NCBI RefSeq assembly: GCF_025421715.1 | Contig: NZ_JAOEFC010000004.1 | Location: 248,001-312,000, forward strand | Origin: Microbacterium festucae | GTDB taxonomy: Bacteria; Actinomycetota; Actinomycetes; Actinomycetales; Microbacteriaceae | Length of the DNA: 64,000 bases | Direction: 5' to 3' | In this document: positions 25,725 to 34,363 of the stretch, piece after piece | Position numbering within the stretch: the stretch's first letter is position 1 | How the letters are laid out: each line of letters opens with the position of its first letter | Notes under the pieces: model-generated | The model's database searches: none | What the model saw: only the letters and a program-made list of their open reading frames with translations | Told to the model about the DNA's origin: nothing | Program-made: the position numbers and the translations under genes

Positions 25725-26912
25725 ATGAAGGCGCTCACCTGGCAGGGCCGCCGGCGCGTCGAGGTGCTCGATGTGCCCGACCCGCGCATCGAACTGCCGA
25801 CCGACGCGATCGTGCGGGTGACCTCGACCGCGATCTGCGGCTCCGACCTGCACCTCTACGAGCTGTTCGGACCCTTCCTCGATCGCGGCGACATCCTCGG
25901 CCACGAGACGATGGGCATCGTCGAAGAGGTCGGCTCCGAGGTGCGCGGTCTGCGCCCGGGCCAGCGCGTGGTCGTGCCCTTCAACATCTCGTGCGGCGAG
26001 TGCTTCATGTGCGTGCGCGGTCTGCAGTCGCAGTGCGAGACCACCCAGGTGCGCGAGTACGGTTCGGGGGCGTCGCTGTTCGGCTACACCAAGCTCTACG
26101 GGCAGGTGCCCGGCGGGCAGGCGGAGCTGTTGCGGGTGCCTCTGGCCGACTACAACACGGTGCCCGTCGGCGATGACCTGCCCGACGACCGCTACCTGTT
26201 CCTCAGCGACATCCTGCCCACCGCGTGGCAGGGCGTCGACTACGCCCACGTGCCCGCCGGCGGTTCGCTCGTCGTGGTCGGCCTCGGCCCGGTGGGCCAG
26301 TTCGCCGCCCGCGTGGGACGCCACCTCGGCTATGAGGTGATCGGCATCGACCCGGTCTCCGAGCGTCGCGAGATGGCGGCGCGTCACGGCGTGCACACCC
26401 TCGACGAGCCCGGCGCTGTGGATGCCGTGCTCGAGGCCACCCACGGGCGCGGGGCCGACGGCGTCGTCGACGCGGTGGGCATGGAGGCGCACGGCAACCC
26501 CGTCGTCAGCGCCGCGCACCACGTGATGGGGGCGCTGCCGGATGCGATCGCGCAGCCGCTCATGCAGACGGCGGGGCTCGACCGCACGGCCGCCCTGCTG
26601 AGCGCGATCGACATGGTGCGCCGGGGCGGCACCGTCTCGCTCAGCGGCGTGTATGCCGGCGAGGCCGACCCGATGCCGATGAAGACGCTGTTCGACAAGC
26701 AGGTGACGCTGCGGATGGGGCAGTGCAACGTGAAGCGCTGGACCGACATGCTGTTGCCGCTCGTGGAGGCGCCCGACGACCCGCTCGGCACCGAAGACCT
26801 CGTGACCCACCGCCCCGCGCTCACCGACGCCGCCGCCCACTACGAGCTGTTCCAGAAGAAGGCCGACGGCTGCATCAAGGTGGTCCTGCAACCCGGCGCC
26901 GCGCACGTGTGA
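25725..26912 (+). CDS. Zinc-dependent alcohol dehydrogenase, formaldehyde-dehydrogenase-like
   Basis: A 395-residue medium-chain dehydrogenase. Catalytic zinc ligands are in TAICGSDLHLYE and ILGHETMGIVEEVG. The structural zinc site is CGECFMCVRGLQSQC. The NAD-binding motif is VVVGLGPVGQFAARVG. The long insertion around ALPDAIAQPLMQTAGLDR matches the glutathione-independent formaldehyde dehydrogenase (FdhA) group, so aldehyde or alcohol oxidation is likely. It ends 12 bases before the convergent glycosyltransferase. Confidence 0.9.
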   Translation: MKALTWQGRRRVEVLDVPDPRIELPTDAIVRVTSTAICGSDLHLYELFGPFLDRGDILGHETMGIVEEVGSEVRGLRPGQRVVVPFNISCGECFMCVRGLQSQCETTQVREYGSGASLFGYTKLYGQVPGGQAELLRVPLADYNTVPVGDDLPDDRYLFLSDILPTAWQGVDYAHVPAGGSLVVVGLGPVGQFAARVGRHLGYEVIGIDPVSERREMAARHGVHTLDEPGAVDAVLEATHGRGADGVVDAVGMEAHGNPVVSAAHHVMGALPDAIAQPLMQTAGLDRTAALLSAIDMVRRGGTVSLSGVYAGEADPMPMKTLFDKQVTLRMGQCNVKRWTDMLLPLVEAPDDPLGTEDLVTHRPALTDAAAHYELFQKKADGCIKVVLQPGAAHV

Positions 26913-26924
26913 GAGCGCTGCTCC

Positions 26925-27650
26925 TCAGACCGTCGGCAGCGACTTCGACAGCGGGATCAGGTCTTCGCGCAGGTAGCGTGCGTAGCCGTCGGGCGCGCGA
27001 CCGGCCTGCCGGCCGCTGGTGCGCACCCACGCGGCATCCGACGCGCTCACGCGGGCCCCGGCGGCCCGCGCCGCCGCCACGAGCATGACGTCTTCGTGCA
27101 CCGCGGCGGCCGCGAAGCCGCCCGCCGCCAGGTGCACGTCGGCGCGCATGCCGAGGTTCGCGCCGTGCACGTGCCCGTTGGCGACGCCGGGGGTGTGGGT
27201 CTGCCACCACGCGTCGTGCTGGGCGGGGCTGAGGTCGCGGAAGTCGGGACGCACGGTGCCGACCACGACGCCCGCGCCGCGCCGCGCGTGCCGCAGCTGG
27301 TCGGTGAGCCAGTTGGCGGGCACGACGCTGTCGGCATCGGTGTGGGCGAGCCACACCTGCGACGGGGCGACGTCGCCGACGGCATCCAGCGCCGCCGTCA
27401 CACCCGCCTGCCGGGCCACGCCCACGTTGCGGGCGTCGAGTTCGACGAGGTGCGCGCCGGCCGCTGCCGCGATGCGCGCCGAGCCGTCTGTGCACGCGTC
27501 GAGGGCCACCCACACGTGCACGGGGATGCCGCGGCGGCGGGGAGCGAGGGCGGCCACCGCCACCGATGCCAGGCATGCGCCCAGGAGCTCCTCCTCGTCG
27601 TGGGCCGGGATGACGACGGCGACGGCGCTGATCGCGGCGGCGCGCGTCAT
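26925..27650 (-). CDS. Family 2 glycosyltransferase
   Basis: A 241-residue soluble GT-A enzyme. AVVIPAHDEEELLGACLASV opens the nucleotide-binding fold, LDACTDGS and HTDADSVVP hold the Asp residues that bind the UDP-sugar metal, and GHVHGANLGMRADVHLAAGG forms the acceptor region. There is no membrane segment. It is the last gene of a three-gene operon, and its ATG overlaps the stop of the deacetylase/methyltransferase gene (ATGA at 27647-27650). The donor and acceptor are unknown. Confidence 0.9.
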   Translation of the reverse strand: MTRAAAISAVAVVIPAHDEEELLGACLASVAVAALAPRRRGIPVHVWVALDACTDGSARIAAAAGAHLVELDARNVGVARQAGVTAALDAVGDVAPSQVWLAHTDADSVVPANWLTDQLRHARRGAGVVVGTVRPDFRDLSPAQHDAWWQTHTPGVANGHVHGANLGMRADVHLAAGGFAAAAVHEDVMLVAAARAAGARVSASDAAWVRTSGRQAGRAPDGYARYLREDLIPLSKSLPTV

Positions 27651-28960
27651 CGCCGTGCCGCCACGGGGCGGAAGACCTCGAGCACGAACTCGGCCTCGAG
27701 GTGGGTGGTGATCCGCTCGAACAGTCCGCTCGCGACGATCGCGGCGTGCACCTGGTCGCCGTCGAGGGTGCAGCCCTCGATGGGCGGCCGCCAGTGGCAG
27801 GCGACCAGCTCGCCGCCGGGCTCGAGCGAGGCGTGGATGCGGTGCAGCGCCGCCGCCAGGTCGTCGGGCGACCAGTAGTAGCCGAGTTCCGACAGCACCA
27901 CGAGGTCGAAGCGGCCGGCGGGCCACTGGGCGGGCGTGTCGAGCTGCCGCAGCTCGACGGTGTCGGGGAGCCCCCGGGCACGGGCGCGCTGCAGCGCCTC
28001 GGCGGCGATGTCGACGCCCGTCACCCGCGCCGCACGCCCGGCGAGGCCGGCGGTGAGCAGCCCCGTGGCGCAGCCGAGCTCGAGCGCCCGGTCGTAGCGC
28101 TCGCGGGGGAGGGTCGACAGCAGCACGGCGCGTTTGCGCTGCTCGTACCAGCGCGTCTCGAAGCCCCACGGGTCGTCGTGGCGCGCATAGAAGGCGTCGA
28201 ACCACGCGGCGTCGTGCCCGCGTCCCGCCGCGCGCGGCGCCGCGATGAACACCTCCACGTCGCGGGCGAAATGGCTGCGCATGCCGGCGTGCACGATGGG
28301 CGGTTCGCCGGATGCCGACGGCACGAGCTGGCTGCGATGGGCCTCGATCGCCCGCTCCTTCGCGGCGCGGACCGCGGGCTCCAGCGGCAGCGCGAGCCAG
28401 TCGGCGGTGTCGAGGTCGGTCGCCGGCGACCAGTGCCACAGCCAGATCGGGTAGCCCACCACGCGCGCGCCGGTGGCCCGCAGCGCGAGGCCGGCCTCGC
28501 CGGCGATGCGGTGATCGCGATGCCCGTCGCCCCACCACGGCACCGCGAGCAGGGTGCGACCGGCTTCGCCCTCGGCCAGCACCGCCGCGATGGCCGCGTG
28601 CACCTCGGCGTGCTGTTCGCGCAGGCCGCCGTCGGTCAGGGCGCGCAGCCGCAGATCGATTCCGGCGCCGAGCGCGCCCACGGCGTGCACGCACTCGCCG
28701 CGGCGGATGTCGGCGATGGCGGGGTCGCCCGGGTGGGAGGCGTCGCCGTCGGTGAGGACGAGCACCGTGACCGGCAGCCCGCGCCGCCGCGCCGCGGCGA
28801 TGAGGCCGCCCGCGCCCAGCGTCTCGTCGTCGGGGTGGGCGGCCACGACCACCACGCGGGCGACGTCGAGGCTCAGCGCGGGGCTGCCCGCCCACGGCGC
28901 CGCCGCCTGCCAGTCGGCCTCCGCCGTGCCGGCCTCGCGGTGGTCGAACGCGACGCTCAC
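27647..28960 (-). CDS. Bifunctional PIG-L deacetylase / NodS-like SAM methyltransferase
   Basis: A 437-residue two-domain enzyme. Residues 35-240 are a PIG-L/LmbE zinc deacetylase with AAHPDDETLG (His42, Asp44, Asp45) and GDGHRDHR as metal ligands; this family removes acetyl groups from N-acetylglucosaminyl conjugates. Residues 255-437 form a class I SAM methyltransferase with motif I ALELGCATGLLT. HDDPWGFETRWYEQRK and PAQWPAGRFDLVVLSELGYY resemble NodS, which N-methylates deacetylated chitooligosaccharides. The fusion suggests deacetylation followed by methylation of the exposed amine. The start is GTG, overlapping the acyl-CoA dehydrogenase stop (GTGA). Confidence 0.88.
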   Translation of the reverse strand: MSVAFDHREAGTAEADWQAAAPWAGSPALSLDVARVVVVAAHPDDETLGAGGLIAAARRRGLPVTVLVLTDGDASHPGDPAIADIRRGECVHAVGALGAGIDLRLRALTDGGLREQHAEVHAAIAAVLAEGEAGRTLLAVPWWGDGHRDHRIAGEAGLALRATGARVVGYPIWLWHWSPATDLDTADWLALPLEPAVRAAKERAIEAHRSQLVPSASGEPPIVHAGMRSHFARDVEVFIAAPRAAGRGHDAAWFDAFYARHDDPWGFETRWYEQRKRAVLLSTLPRERYDRALELGCATGLLTAGLAGRAARVTGVDIAAEALQRARARGLPDTVELRQLDTPAQWPAGRFDLVVLSELGYYWSPDDLAAALHRIHASLEPGGELVACHWRPPIEGCTLDGDQVHAAIVASGLFERITTHLEAEFVLEVFRPVAARR

Positions 28961-30042
28961 GTGGCCAGGAGCTTCCCGAGGCGCGCGAGGTCGCGCTCGC
29001 CGTGGTGCTGGCGCAGGTAGATGCGCAGGTCCGACACCCGGCGGGCGTGCTTCTCGTCGGAGGTGAGCGGCCCCGGTCCGAGCGCGCGGTCGGCGATCCC
29101 GACGATCTGCTCCACCTGGGTCGCCGCGAACGAGCGCACCCGCTCGGCGGTGATCTTCAGGTCGCGGCCGGTCACCCCGGCGTCCACCGCGTCGGCGGCC
29201 TCTGCCAGCACCGAGCGCACCGCCCAGAACGCGGCGTCCGCCGACCCGGCGAAGGTCGCCGCCAGCTGGTCGGCGCCCTCTGCCTCGGCCCGCTGCACGA
29301 CGGCGCGCACGAGCGGCATCGCCGCACCCCACCAGACCGCGGCGACCCCCATGCCGCCCCAGGCGAAGCCCGGGCGGGTGAGGTACCAGCCGTCGTCGCC
29401 GACCGGCACGGCGGGCGCATCGGCGAAGTCGACGCCTGCGCTGACGATCTGCGCGAGCCCGCGCGAGACCCACGGCCCGCGGTGCGCGGTGACCTCGGGG
29501 CGGCGCAGCGAGACGGCGAACAGCCGCCGGGTCTCGGGGCCGGTCCACGCGGTGACGAGGGCGTGGCTCAGGTGCCCGGCCAGCGAGCACCAGCTCTTCG
29601 TGCCGGACAGCACCCACCCCTCCGTCGTCTCGCGCGCCTCCAGCCGCGTGCCCTCGGCGGCGTAGACGCCCCACGACGACTCGTCGTCGGCGCCCACGGC
29701 GGCCAGGTCGACGGCGATCTGCTCGCCGCGGGCCTGATCGAGGATGCTGAGCGCGTCGAGGTGCGGTTCGAGGATGCGGGCGGCCGACACATCGGCGGCC
29801 GCCGCGGTGGCCAGCAGCTCCCATGTCTCGCGGGTGCGGCCCGACCCGGGCAGCGGAGCGCCCAGCGCCGAGGTCACGGCCCAGTCGATCGTCGCGCCCA
29901 TGTGGGTGCCGAGCATCGGCGAGGCGGCGGCCGAGATGCCCGCATCGAGTCCCGCGGTGCCCGCGAGCGCGCCGAACGGATGCAGCGACAGATGATCGAT
30001 CGTCGTCTCCCACGCCGTGGTGGTGGTCGGGATGGTCGCCAT
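28957..30042 (-). CDS. Divergent acyl-CoA dehydrogenase
   Basis: A 361-residue flavoprotein-like member of the acyl-CoA dehydrogenase superfamily. EGTRLEARETTEGWVLSGTK and SWCSLAGHLSHALVTAW correspond to the beta-barrel FAD-contact region. The C-terminal helices end DLRIYLRQHHGERDLARLG and lack the usual EGTSEIQ segment, so the substrate or reaction may be unusual. ATG 30042 is preceded by AAGGAGCAGCTCAC. It is the first gene of an operon with a deacetylase/methyltransferase and a glycosyltransferase, pointing to a lipid- or acyl-glycan product rather than beta-oxidation (inference). Confidence 0.82.
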   Translation of the reverse strand: MATIPTTTTAWETTIDHLSLHPFGALAGTAGLDAGISAAASPMLGTHMGATIDWAVTSALGAPLPGSGRTRETWELLATAAAADVSAARILEPHLDALSILDQARGEQIAVDLAAVGADDESSWGVYAAEGTRLEARETTEGWVLSGTKSWCSLAGHLSHALVTAWTGPETRRLFAVSLRRPEVTAHRGPWVSRGLAQIVSAGVDFADAPAVPVGDDGWYLTRPGFAWGGMGVAAVWWGAAMPLVRAVVQRAEAEGADQLAATFAGSADAAFWAVRSVLAEAADAVDAGVTGRDLKITAERVRSFAATQVEQIVGIADRALGPGPLTSDEKHARRVSDLRIYLRQHHGERDLARLGKLLAT

Positions 30043-30143
30043 GTGAGCTGCTCCTTGCGCGGGGGACACGCTCGACGATAGGCGCCCGGGCCGTTCCCCT
30101 GTCGAGGCTTGCGCGCGGGCGGATGCGGTGCTAACCGGCGCGG

Positions 30144-30641
30144 CTATGCGGCGGGCTCCCGGGCCTCGAGCGCTTTGCGCAGGAACACCTGCGCGGTGCC
30201 GTCGCCGTTGTCGACGCGTTCGCGCTCGCGGTAGCCGAGCTGTTCGTAGAGGGCGATGTTCTGCTCGCTGAGCGAGCCCGTGAACAGCTCCGCCTCCCGG
30301 CATCCGGCGGCGGCGCCGCGCTGCTCGACGGCCTCGAGCAGGCGGCTGCCGAGGCCCTCGCCCTGCTGGTCGGGGGCGATCGCGATGCGACCGACCAGCA
30401 GCAGCGCGCCGTCGGCGACGGCGCGGGCGGCCCCGACGATGCGGCCGTCGGCGACCGCGACGCAGCCCAGGTTCTCGCGCAGCTCGAACTGCACCTCTTC
30501 GAGCTTCTGGGTGAGCGGGGCCATGTCGGGGTCGCCGTAGATGAGCGCCTCGGTCACGAAGGCGGCGCGCTGGATGGTCAGCACCTGACCGGCGTCGGCG
30601 ACAGCGATCGGCCGGATGACGACGTCGCCGGCCTCGCTCAC
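30144..30641 (-). CDS. GNAT-family N-acetyltransferase
   Basis: A 165-residue GNAT enzyme. The acetyl-CoA-binding motif A reads VGRIAIAPDQQGEGLGSRLL, followed by ALYEQLGYRERERVD and VFLRKAL as motif B. The start is GTG 30641, overlapping the stop of the SDR gene upstream in a GTGA, so the two are coupled. The acceptor is unknown. Confidence 0.88.
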   Translation of the reverse strand: MSEAGDVVIRPIAVADAGQVLTIQRAAFVTEALIYGDPDMAPLTQKLEEVQFELRENLGCVAVADGRIVGAARAVADGALLLVGRIAIAPDQQGEGLGSRLLEAVEQRGAAAGCREAELFTGSLSEQNIALYEQLGYRERERVDNGDGTAQVFLRKALEAREPAA

Positions 30642-31438
30642 AGGGTCGCCACCGACCCGGAGTCGACCCGGTAGTTCGAGCCGTTGACGAACGACGCCCG
30701 GTCCGAGCAGAGGAAGGCGATCACGGCGGCGACCTCGGCGGGCTCGCCGCGGCGGCCGAGCTCCATGTAGGGGCGCTCCTCGGCGAGGAACGAGGCGATG
30801 GCCTCGTCGACGCTCTCCCCGCGCTCGGCGGCGCGCTTGTCCATCATCGCGTCGGTCATGGGGGTGCGGATGAACGCCGGCGAGACGGCGTTGACCAGCA
30901 GCCCCTCCGCCGCGTAGCTGCGCGAGAGCCCCTTCATGAGGGCGAGGATGCCGGCCTTCGCCGAGCAGTACGGGATCTCGTCGTCGTAGGGCTGCACGGC
31001 GTCCTCCGACGCGAGGAAGACGAGGCGTCCCCACCCGCCGGTGCGCAGGTCGGGGAGGAACTCGCGCACCAGACGCACCGGCCCGAGCAGGTCGGTCTCG
31101 ATCGTCGTCGTCCAGCCCTCGTCGTCGATCTCGTGGAACAGTCCCTGTGCGCCGGTGATCCCCGCGGACTGCACGAGGATGTCGATGCCGCCCACCGCCG
31201 CGCGCACGCGGCGGCCGAGCTCGGCGACCGACTCGACGTCGGTGATGTCGGCGGCGAAGTGGTGCAGGGCGCCCTCGGGGGCCTCCAGACGGGCCGCCGC
31301 CTCGGCAAGGGCGTCGGGGTCGATGTCGCTGATCACGACCGTCACGCCTTCGTCGAGCAGCTGGCGGGCGGTCTCCCAGCCGATGCCGGAGTCGCCTCCG
31401 GTGATGAGGGCGGTGCGGCCGGTGATTCCGAGATCCAT
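30638..31438 (-). CDS. SDR-family oxidoreductase
   Basis: A 266-residue classical SDR with ALITGGDSGIGWETARQLLD at the N-terminus and the catalytic SEDAVQPYDDEIPYCSAKAG (Ser, Tyr, Lys). The C-terminus SNYRVDSGSVATL is typical. AAAGGAACCGAC precedes the ATG. It lies between a GNAT gene and an SMP-30-type lactonase on the same strand. A sugar dehydrogenase that supplies a lactone to the lactonase is possible but not shown. Confidence 0.9.
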   Translation of the reverse strand: MDLGITGRTALITGGDSGIGWETARQLLDEGVTVVISDIDPDALAEAAARLEAPEGALHHFAADITDVESVAELGRRVRAAVGGIDILVQSAGITGAQGLFHEIDDEGWTTTIETDLLGPVRLVREFLPDLRTGGWGRLVFLASEDAVQPYDDEIPYCSAKAGILALMKGLSRSYAAEGLLVNAVSPAFIRTPMTDAMMDKRAAERGESVDEAIASFLAEERPYMELGRRGEPAEVAAVIAFLCSDRASFVNGSNYRVDSGSVATL

Positions 31439-31483
31439 GTCGGTTCCTTTCGGATCGGGGGTGGGCAGGTGCGGCGGCGTGAG

Positions 31484-32380
31484 TCAGCCGCCGAAGACGT
31501 GGGGCGGCGCGCCGACGGCATCCACGTCGAGCACGAAGATCGAGCCGCTCAACGGGTGGTCCGCCAGCTGCGCTTCGGTGAGGTTCTCCCGGGCGGTGCC
31601 GACGAACAGCGTCGCCAGGTCGGGGCCGCCGAAGGCGACCGAGGTGACCTGCGGGGCGGGCAGCGGATGCCGTTCGGCCAGGGTGCCGTCGGCGTTCCAC
31701 CGCACCACCTCGCCGCCGCCGTAGACGCCGTTCCAGAACTCGCCCCCGCTTCCGCGGGCGAGGCCGTCGGAGTTCAGGCCGGTGAGGAAGGGCTCGAGGT
31801 CGCCGAGGGGCTCGGGGCCATCCCGGTAGGCGCCGCGGTAGACGGTGGACGTCGAGGTGTCGGTGACGTACATGACGTCGCCCGCCGGCGACCACTCGAA
31901 GCCGTTCGCGACGCCGAAGCCGCCGCGCAGCACCTCGACGCCGCCGTCGACGTCGATGGCGTACAACGCGGCATCGGGGGCGTCGCCGGTGACGTGCATC
32001 GCCCCGACGACGAAGCGCCCGAACGGGTCGACCTTGCCCTCGTTGTTGCGGATGCCGCCGTGAGCGTGCGGGGTGCGCGCGACCTCGCGCACGAGGGCCC
32101 CGTCGGCATCCAGCAGCACGACGCGGTCTTTCAGCGCGGCGACGAAGCCGCCGCCCCGGGCCGGCTGCACGGCGCTGGCCGGCGGCGGGAGGCGCACGAC
32201 ACGGTCGTCGCTGCCGTCGACGGCGCCGTCGAGACGGGCGCGGTGGAACGTGCCGGCGGTGATGTCGAGCCAGGCCACCTCGGCCGTGCGCGCGTCCCAG
32301 AAGATGCTCTCGACGAGGATCGAGGGCAGCTGCCGGAACAGGCGCACGCCGGCGGGAAGGGCGGCGCGGTCAGTGCCCAT
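31484..32380 (-). CDS. SMP-30/gluconolactonase-family protein
   Basis: A 298-residue six-bladed beta-propeller hydrolase. Divalent-metal ligands are recognisable in ILVESIFWD (Glu), HGGIRNNEGKVDPFGR (Asn), GVANGFEWSPAG (Asn) and GLNSDGLARGS (Asp). These enzymes hydrolyse sugar lactones. Its start overlaps the 3' end of the GH15 gene by 11 bases, implying cotranscription. Together with the SDR this gives a hydrolase, dehydrogenase and lactonase set consistent with oxidative sugar use. Confidence 0.9.
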   Translation of the reverse strand: MGTDRAALPAGVRLFRQLPSILVESIFWDARTAEVAWLDITAGTFHRARLDGAVDGSDDRVVRLPPPASAVQPARGGGFVAALKDRVVLLDADGALVREVARTPHAHGGIRNNEGKVDPFGRFVVGAMHVTGDAPDAALYAIDVDGGVEVLRGGFGVANGFEWSPAGDVMYVTDTSTSTVYRGAYRDGPEPLGDLEPFLTGLNSDGLARGSGGEFWNGVYGGGEVVRWNADGTLAERHPLPAPQVTSVAFGGPDLATLFVGTARENLTEAQLADHPLSGSIFVLDVDAVGAPPHVFGG

Positions 32381-34172
32381 CGAGGTCCTCGTCGGGCACG
32401 AGGTCGCGCAGGGTGAGGGCGGCGCTGACGACGGCGAGGTGGCTGAGCGCCTGCGGCAGGTTGCCCCAGAAGCTCCCGTCGCGCTCCGAGATCATCTCGC
32501 TGAAGATGCCGACGTCGTTGGCCCGCCCGACGAGGTCGTCCATCGCGGCGACGGCCTCGTCGTGCCGGCCGACGCAGGCCAGCGCGCTCACCCGCCAGAA
32601 CGCGGATGCGACGAAGGTGTGCTCTTCGCGCTGCATCCCGCTGTAGCGGTAGACCAGCGCCCCCGCGCCCAGCTGCGCGGTGATCGCGTCGATGGTGCGC
32701 GACATGCGCTCGCCGCGGTCGAAGCCGCTCTCGGCGTGCAGCAGCACCGAGGTGTCGAGCGCCGACGAGCCCGGGGCCATCGTGTAGGCGCCGATGTCCT
32801 CCGACCAGCACTCCGCGCGGATCCACTCGGCGATGCGGTCCTGTTCGGCGCTCCAGCGCTCGCGGTTGCCGGGGATGGCTCCCGCCTCGCACAGGTGCAC
32901 GGCGTCGCGCAGCGCCTGCCAGCATCCCATCTTCGACGACGTGTAGTGCGCGAGCTCGGGCAGCTCCCACATGCCCGAATCGCGGTTGCGCCACAGGTCG
33001 CAGGTGCGGTCGGCGAGCTCGGCCAGCAGCCGCCCCGTGGCGGCGTCGAGCACGTTGCCCGCGTCGACGTAGGTGCGGCAGATGGCGAACAGGTCGCCGT
33101 AGACCCCCAGCTGCAGTTGATCGTGGGCGGGGTTGCCGGCCACGACCGGCGGGATGCCGTTCCACCCGGCGGCGTCGAACTCGTGCACGCCCTCGACGGT
33201 GTCGCCGCGCAGCGTGTACATGACATGCAGGTCGGAGCCGTGGCGGCGGATCGTCTTCAACAGCCACGACAGCGCCGCGTGGGTCTCTTCGCGCAGCCCG
33301 AAGCGCACGAGGGCGTGCGCGGTGTAGGCGAGGTCGCGCACCCACGCGAAGCGGTAGTCCCAGTTCTTGCCGCCGCGGGGGTTCTCGGGCAGCGACGTGG
33401 TGGCCGCCGCCGCGATCGCGCCGGTCGGGGCGTAGACGAGCAGCTTCAGGGCCAGGGCGCTGCGCTGCACCGCCGCGCGCCACGGCCCGTCGTAGGAGAA
33501 CTCTCGCGACCAGGTGCGCCAGCCGGCGATCGAGCGGTCGAGGCTCTCGTCGAGATGGGCGGCGGCCGGCAGATGCAGCGGCTCGTCGTCGGTCGCGACG
33601 ACCGCCAGCACGTGACGGCTGGACTCGGCGGTGCGGAACGAGCCGCGCACCGCCGGGAACGGGAACTCGGCGGCGTCGGCCCGGCTGTCGCCGACGCCCT
33701 CGCCGAGCACGGCCACGGTGGTGGTGCCCACCTGCAGCAGGTGGGTGTCGTCGTGACGCTCGACCCAGGGCGAGGCGGTGCGCAGGCGCGTGCCCGGCCG
33801 CACCGCCCACGAGAAGGCCACCGCGCCCTCGAGCCCTTCGATGCGACGCACCAGCTGCGCCCACGGCAGACGGCCGGCCACGCCGGTGACCAGCGCGTCG
33901 GTGACGCGGGCGACGCCGGATGCCGTGGTGAACGTCGTCTGCAGCACATTGGTGCCCGGCAGATAGCGGCGCCGCACCGTGTAGTCGTCGTCGGGGGCCA
34001 GTTCGATGCAGCCGCCGCCGTCTTCGTCGAGCAGTCGCGCGAACACCGGCGTCGAATCGAGGTTGGGCATCGGCATCCAGTCGATGCCGCCGTCGGCGGC
34101 GATGAGGGCCACGGTACGCCCGTCGCCGATGGGGGCGTAGGTGCGCAGGTCGCTGCGGTCGGCGGGGGTCAC
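32370..34172 (-). CDS. Glycoside hydrolase family 15 (glucoamylase/trehalase-like)
   Basis: A 600-residue cytoplasmic GH15 enzyme. An N-terminal beta-sandwich (LRTYAPIGDGRTVALIAADG, then IDWMPMPNLDSTPVFARLL) is joined to an (alpha/alpha)6 barrel with KNWDYRFAWVRDLAYTAHAL. Members in actinobacteria include trehalases and glucoamylases. The segment DQLQLGVYGDLF differs from the LDVYGE pattern I expect at this place, so activity on the usual substrates is uncertain. It is first in a minus-strand operon with SMP-30, SDR and GNAT genes. Confidence 0.88.
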   Translation of the reverse strand: MTPADRSDLRTYAPIGDGRTVALIAADGGIDWMPMPNLDSTPVFARLLDEDGGGCIELAPDDDYTVRRRYLPGTNVLQTTFTTASGVARVTDALVTGVAGRLPWAQLVRRIEGLEGAVAFSWAVRPGTRLRTASPWVERHDDTHLLQVGTTTVAVLGEGVGDSRADAAEFPFPAVRGSFRTAESSRHVLAVVATDDEPLHLPAAAHLDESLDRSIAGWRTWSREFSYDGPWRAAVQRSALALKLLVYAPTGAIAAAATTSLPENPRGGKNWDYRFAWVRDLAYTAHALVRFGLREETHAALSWLLKTIRRHGSDLHVMYTLRGDTVEGVHEFDAAGWNGIPPVVAGNPAHDQLQLGVYGDLFAICRTYVDAGNVLDAATGRLLAELADRTCDLWRNRDSGMWELPELAHYTSSKMGCWQALRDAVHLCEAGAIPGNRERWSAEQDRIAEWIRAECWSEDIGAYTMAPGSSALDTSVLLHAESGFDRGERMSRTIDAITAQLGAGALVYRYSGMQREEHTFVASAFWRVSALACVGRHDEAVAAMDDLVGRANDVGIFSEMISERDGSFWGNLPQALSHLAVVSAALTLRDLVPDEDLDGH

Positions 34173-34363
34173 CCCGTCATGGTGTCACCGGTCGCGTCGA
34201 GGCCGGACGGGGGTTGCGTGCCCCGGTGACGGTGGCTATGGGCGGTGCTCGCGGCGGGAGCCGGGATGCCGGCGGCGCCGCCCGGGAGAGGCGGCCCGTA
34301 GCGGGCCGGGGGCCCGCTGGCAAGGGGGTCTCGGGCCCCGCCGCGGCTTCGTAGCGTGGCGGT

